A stretch of 64,000 bases of DNA from an uncultured Polaribacter sp. (GTDB lineage: Bacteria > Bacteroidota > Bacteroidia > Flavobacteriales > Flavobacteriaceae). A program made the translations under genes and the position numbers. Below, piece by piece: positions 60,459 through 64,000 of this stretch (position 1 is its first letter; each line of letters begins with the position of its first letter). The stretch is from the NCBI RefSeq assembly GCF_947501385.1, contig NZ_CANMVP010000007.1, positions 62,001 to 126,000 of the forward strand. Direction: 5' to 3'. The notes under the pieces were generated by a model. That model had not been told where the DNA came from. It saw only the letters and a program-made list of their open reading frames with translations, and searched no databases.

Positions 60459-61547
60459 ATGAAAGCAAATTTAAGCTTAGGAAGTATTGCTGGAATTAAA
60501 ATTAACGTTCACTGGACCTTTTTTTTATTAATTGTTTGGATTGTTTTCGACCAGATGAAAAGAGGAGGTAATACCGCAAGTATTTTATATAATATTGCAT
60601 TTATTCTTACCGTATTTGTATGTGTGATATTACATGAATTGGGTCACGCTTTAATGGCGAAACGTTTTAAAATAAAAACTAAAAAAATAACATTATTACC
60701 TATAGGAGGTATTGCAAGTTTAGAAAGAATTCCAGAATCACCAAAACAAGAATTTTTGGTTGCTATTGCAGGTCCTTTAGTAAATGTATGTATTGCAGCC
60801 TTATTATTTTTTACAATTCCTATACATGATATTTTGAATCAGAATTTTAACGATTCTTATGTGTTTTTTAGTCGTTTTACGCTTCAGAATTTTCTTTTTT
60901 ATTTATTTTTAGTAAATGTTGGGTTGGTGCTATTCAATATGATTCCTGCTTTTCCTATGGACGGCGGAAGAGTGTTAAGATCAGCTCTGGCAATGAAGAT
61001 GAATCGTGTAAAAGCCACTCAGATAGCCGCAAGTACTGGTCAGTTTTTTGCAGTATTGTTTTTAATATTTGGTTTGCTGTACAACCCAATTTTAATATTT
61101 ATAGCACTTTTTATTTTTTTGGGAGCTTATGGAGAAAACCAAATAGTGAATCATTTAGCGATTCTAAATGGGCATAAAGTACAAGAGGCAATGATGACGA
61201 ATATTACTACTTTTAACCCTAATGATACAATTAATAAAGTTCTAAAAACAATTATATCTGGTACTGAAAATAATTTTATTGTATTGAAAGGTGCTGTGAT
61301 TATAGGAGTACTTTACCATAAAGATATCATAGAAAATTCTCATAAAGAAGACTGTTTGGTAAAAGATATGATGACCACTAAATTTACCTTACTTAAAGCA
61401 AAAGATGATCTTAAGAAAGTATATGAATTAATTTACAGCAAATCAAATACGTTTTTTCCCGTAGTAAAACAAGATGAATTAATTGGAGTTATAGATGCTA
61501 TAAACCTGAATGAATATCTTTTAATTCAAGCTAAATTAACACATTAG
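60459..61547 (+). CDS. Site-2 protease (M50) with CBS domains, Rip3-like
   Basis: A 362-residue membrane protease. The zinc motif HELGH is at ~59-63 inside a membrane helix (FVCVILHELGHALM) and the third ligand is in NMIPAFPMDGGRVLRSAL. The second half (~235-360) carries two CBS repeats (MMTNITTFNPNDTINKVL, DMMTTKFTLLKAKDDLKKVY), which in this M50 subgroup bind adenine nucleotides. Relatives cut membrane-bound anti-sigma factors or other single-pass proteins. A similar M50-CBS protease (Rv2625c) belongs to the mycobacterial DosR regulon. The target here is unknown. Confidence 0.88.
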   Translation: MKANLSLGSIAGIKINVHWTFFLLIVWIVFDQMKRGGNTASILYNIAFILTVFVCVILHELGHALMAKRFKIKTKKITLLPIGGIASLERIPESPKQEFLVAIAGPLVNVCIAALLFFTIPIHDILNQNFNDSYVFFSRFTLQNFLFYLFLVNVGLVLFNMIPAFPMDGGRVLRSALAMKMNRVKATQIAASTGQFFAVLFLIFGLLYNPILIFIALFIFLGAYGENQIVNHLAILNGHKVQEAMMTNITTFNPNDTINKVLKTIISGTENNFIVLKGAVIIGVLYHKDIIENSHKEDCLVKDMMTTKFTLLKAKDDLKKVYELIYSKSNTFFPVVKQDELIGVIDAINLNEYLLIQAKLTH

Positions 61548-61549
61548 TT

Positions 61550-62632
61550 ATGAAGTTAATTTTTTTTATAGTTATTTTATTTTTCTTTTTATCCTGTGCG
61601 AAAGAACAAGAAAAAATACTTCCTTTAGAGCAAGAATTAATAGAATCTGTGTATTCTTCTGTTATTATTCAACCAGATAGCTTATACCAAGTGTATTCCA
61701 TTGTTTCAGGAATTATAGATAAAAACTTGGTAGAAGAAGGAGATCTTGTGTTAAAGCAACAAGCATTGATTCAAATTATAAATAATACGCCGAAATTAAA
61801 TACAGCAAATACGCGATTGGCATTATCGCTAGCTAAAGACAACTATCAAGGAAGCGCAACTATTTTAAAAAGTATTCAAGATGAAATTGCTTCTGCAACG
61901 CTCTCTTTTAAAAACGATTCTATTAATTTTCAAAGACAAAAAAATCTTTGGAATCAAAAAATTGGTTCGAAAGTAGAATTTGACACGAAACAGCTAAAAT
62001 ATCAACTGTCAAAAAACAATTTACAACTTTTAAAAGGGAAGTACCATCAAACAAAAAATCAATTGATAACCGCATTAAAACAAGCTGAAAATAATTTTCA
62101 AACGTCACTCATCAATACAAAAGATTTTACCGTAAAAAGTAAAATTAAGGGTAAAGTATATGAGTTGAAAAAAGAACCTGGAGAACTGGTAACTATTCAA
62201 GAACCAATTGCTTTGGTTGGAAGTGCCACTCGTTTTGTCATAGAAATGTTGGTAGACGAAGTAGATATTGTTCAAATTTCAAAGCAATTAGAAGTCGTTA
62301 TTAATTTAGATGCTTACAAAGGTGTTGTTTTTACGGGGAAAGTTTCTAAAATATATCCAAAAAAGGACGAGCGAAATCAGACTTTTAAAGTAGAAGCTGT
62401 TTTTAATGCAGCGCCTAGGAAATTGTATCCAGGACTTTCTGGTGAAGCGAATATTATTATTGCCAAGAAAAAGAATGCGTTGACAATTCCTAAAGAGTAC
62501 TTAATAGAAAACAACAAAGTAAAAACAGATAACGGATTGGTAACTCTAAACTTGGGTTTACAAAGCTTAGAATATGTTGAGGTTTTATCAGGAATTACAA
62601 AAGATACCTATATCTATAAAACAGAGAAATGA
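61550..62632 (+). CDS. HlyD/RND-type membrane-fusion lipoprotein
   Basis: A 360-residue periplasmic adaptor with lipoprotein signal (ILFFFLSC). YQVYSIVSGIIDKNLVEEGDLV is the first lipoyl half, a helical hairpin follows (~85-185), then KIKGKVYELKKEPGELV (second lipoyl half) and beta-barrel strands (VVINLDAYKGVVFTGKVSKI). It overlaps the permease gene by 4 bp, so the product bridges the MacB-like transporter to the outer membrane. The exported substrate is unknown. Confidence 0.85.
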   Translation: MKLIFFIVILFFFLSCAKEQEKILPLEQELIESVYSSVIIQPDSLYQVYSIVSGIIDKNLVEEGDLVLKQQALIQIINNTPKLNTANTRLALSLAKDNYQGSATILKSIQDEIASATLSFKNDSINFQRQKNLWNQKIGSKVEFDTKQLKYQLSKNNLQLLKGKYHQTKNQLITALKQAENNFQTSLINTKDFTVKSKIKGKVYELKKEPGELVTIQEPIALVGSATRFVIEMLVDEVDIVQISKQLEVVINLDAYKGVVFTGKVSKIYPKKDERNQTFKVEAVFNAAPRKLYPGLSGEANIIIAKKKNALTIPKEYLIENNKVKTDNGLVTLNLGLQSLEYVEVLSGITKDTYIYKTEK

Positions 62633-63891
62633 CACATTGGAAAGTCATATTAACCATTGCGAAAACACACTTACTTACCAAAATAAAACAAACAGCTACT
62701 GCAGCTTTAGGTGTTACTTTTGGCATTGGAGCTTACATTACGCTGGTTTGTTTTATGACAGGATTGAATACCATGTTAGATGATTTAATTTTAAATCAAA
62801 CACCTCATATTCATGTGTATAATGAAATTGAACCTTCAGAAAAACAACCTTTAGACTACTATCATAATGTTGAAAACTCATTTTCAGTAATTCGTTCTAT
62901 AAAGCCAAGATTGAGTCAGAAAAAGATTCACAATGCAAACCCAATTATTGCCTATCTAAATCAAAATGAGAACGTACGTGGTGCAATTCCTCAAATAAAA
63001 GCAACCATATTTTACATTGCTGGATCTATTGAGTTGGGTGGGAATTTAACGGGCATACAACCCATTGAAGAAGCGAGGCTCTTTAACCTACAAGACTATG
63101 TTGTAGAAGGAACTCCAAAAGATTTGTACAATAACGAAAGCGGAATTCTTTTAGGTATAGGAATCGCTAAAAAAATGTCTTTAGATGTTGGAGATCGTGT
63201 GCAAATAAGCACGATAAAAGGAGCTGTTTTTCCACTTAAAATTGTGGGATTATATCAAAGTGGAATTTCTGAGATAGATAATATACAGAGTTTTGTAAAT
63301 CTTAAGACAACACAGAAAATTTTAGGCGAAGCAGAAAATTATATTACAGATATTAATGTAAAATTATACAATATTGAGGAGGCCTTGCCTTTATCAAAAA
63401 AAATAGAACGCCAGTTTAACCTTACAGCAATAGATATTAAAACTGCCAACGCACAATTTGAAACAGGCACTACCATACGGAATTTAATTACCTACGCCGT
63501 TTCAATAACACTTTTAATTGTAGCTGGATTCGGAATTTATAATATTTTAAATATGCTCATTTATGAAAAGATGAATGATATTGCCATTTTAAAAGCGACT
63601 GGTTTTTCGGGTAAAGATGTACAGTATATTTTTATGAGTCAAGCAATGATTATTGGTTTTGTGGGTGGTGTTTTAGGGCTGCTTATCGGGTATGGATTGA
63701 CAAGTCTTATAAGCACCATTCCGTTTCAAACAGAAGCATTACCAACAGTAGAAACCTATCCTATAAATATGAATCCGTTATTTTTTGTCATAGGATTCTT
63801 GTTTGCAATGATTTCTACTTTTTTAGCAGGGTATTTACCTGCTATAAAAGCAAAAAAGATAGATCCAGTAAAAATTATAAGAGGACAATAA
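62629..63891 (+). CDS. FtsX/MacB-type ABC transporter permease
   Basis: A 420-residue permease with one N-terminal membrane helix (ATAALGVTFGIGAYITLVCF), a large periplasmic domain (~45-275) and three C-terminal helices (LITYAVSITLLIVAGFGIYN, MIIGFVGGVLGLLIGYGLT, FFVIGFLFAMISTFLAGYL) with the FtsX signature LPAIKAKKIDPVKIIRG. No ATPase is present; that is encoded by the next gene, which starts right after the stop. Confidence 0.9.
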   Translation: MTHWKVILTIAKTHLLTKIKQTATAALGVTFGIGAYITLVCFMTGLNTMLDDLILNQTPHIHVYNEIEPSEKQPLDYYHNVENSFSVIRSIKPRLSQKKIHNANPIIAYLNQNENVRGAIPQIKATIFYIAGSIELGGNLTGIQPIEEARLFNLQDYVVEGTPKDLYNNESGILLGIGIAKKMSLDVGDRVQISTIKGAVFPLKIVGLYQSGISEIDNIQSFVNLKTTQKILGEAENYITDINVKLYNIEEALPLSKKIERQFNLTAIDIKTANAQFETGTTIRNLITYAVSITLLIVAGFGIYNILNMLIYEKMNDIAILKATGFSGKDVQYIFMSQAMIIGFVGGVLGLLIGYGLTSLISTIPFQTEALPTVETYPINMNPLFFVIGFLFAMISTFLAGYLPAIKAKKIDPVKIIRGQ

Positions 63892-64000
63892 ATGGAAGCT
63901 ATTTTAAAAACGAAAAACATCAATAAGTATTTTAAAAAACCTGTTTTATTTCACGTTTTAAAAGATATTAATTTTCAAGTGAATAAAGGAGAATTTACCT
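63892..64000 (+). CDS. ABC transporter ATP-binding protein, 3'-truncated by the window
   Basis: The first 36 residues start at the ATG directly after the permease stop. ILKTKNINKYFKKPVLFHVLKDINFQV is the opening strand pattern of MacB/LolD-type ATPases, and the frame ends at VNKGEFT, just before the Walker A loop. Assignment rests mainly on the permease and fusion-protein genes beside it. Confidence 0.8.
   Translation, partial: MEAILKTKNINKYFKKPVLFHVLKDINFQVNKGEFT

Overview
The window is low-G+C DNA from a marine Bacteroidota, most likely a Flavobacteriaceae member of the Polaribacter/Tenacibaculum type. The evidence is SusC/SusD pairs, dense lipoprotein signal peptides, a type IX secretion C-terminal tail, promoters of the Bacteroidota TAnnTTTG kind, and polysaccharide-utilisation loci (PULs) for storage glucans. 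The genus is an inference. There are no rRNA or tRNA genes and no CRISPR array.

Region 1 (1-10.2 kb, + strand) is an alpha-glucan degradation operon: the C-terminal part of a GH65 phosphorylase, a GH13 lipoprotein, an esterase lipoprotein, a GH31 alpha-glucosidase and two more GH13 lipoproteins. A RAYT-type (Y1, HUH) transposase gene sits inside it, and near-perfect palindromes of about 32 bp fill the intergenic gaps, so the operon is colonised by REP-like elements. Two tiny membrane-protein genes lie on the opposite strand at its end.

Region 2 (10.7-40.9 kb, + strand) is a large beta-glucan (laminarin-type) PUL. It has a SusR-like membrane regulator (propeller, Y_Y_Y, LuxR-type HTH), SusC, SusD, several modular glycan-binding surface lipoproteins, a TIM-barrel glycosidase fused to an outer-membrane beta-barrel, GH16 laminarinase, a GH149-like beta-1,3-oligoglucan phosphorylase, GH17 (lipoprotein), GH30, an MFS/GPH sugar symporter, a leaderless GH17 and a T9SS-secreted binding protein. 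The inferred flow is: surface cutting by GH16, capture and uptake by SusCD and binding proteins, periplasmic trimming by GH17/GH30, inner-membrane import by the MFS carrier, and cytoplasmic phosphorolysis by GH149. Three operon heads (13.6, 21.65 and 39.36 kb) carry the same upstream sequence, probably the operator of the SusR-like regulator.

Region 3 (40.9-60 kb, mostly - strand) is a stress/dormancy island: seven tandem-domain universal stress proteins, Hsp20, a ribosome hibernation factor, a beta-CASP nuclease, an ATP-cone/endonuclease fusion, a release-factor-like protein and small helical or membrane proteins. It also holds a two-component system made of a FixL-like PAS histidine kinase and a response regulator fused to a CRP/FNR domain. 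Ten promoters in and next to this island carry a TGAY-N2-ATATCA palindrome exactly 23 bp upstream of a TAnnTTTG-like -7 element. This is an FNR/FixK-type box in class II position and the strongest new signal in the window. One of these promoters drives a stretch with no convincing protein gene but three - strand terminators, a candidate small-RNA locus.

Region 4 (57.7-64 kb, + strand) holds a GNAT/YoaP protein and a WG-repeat protein that heads a run of M50-CBS site-2 protease, membrane-fusion protein, FtsX-type permease and ABC ATPase (cut by the window end); both heads have the same box. A TerB-like and a DUF302 gene lie between them without it. The content resembles the mycobacterial DosR dormancy regulon (USPs, Hsp20, hibernation factor, M50-CBS protease), but here it appears to be run by a FixL/FixK-like pair.
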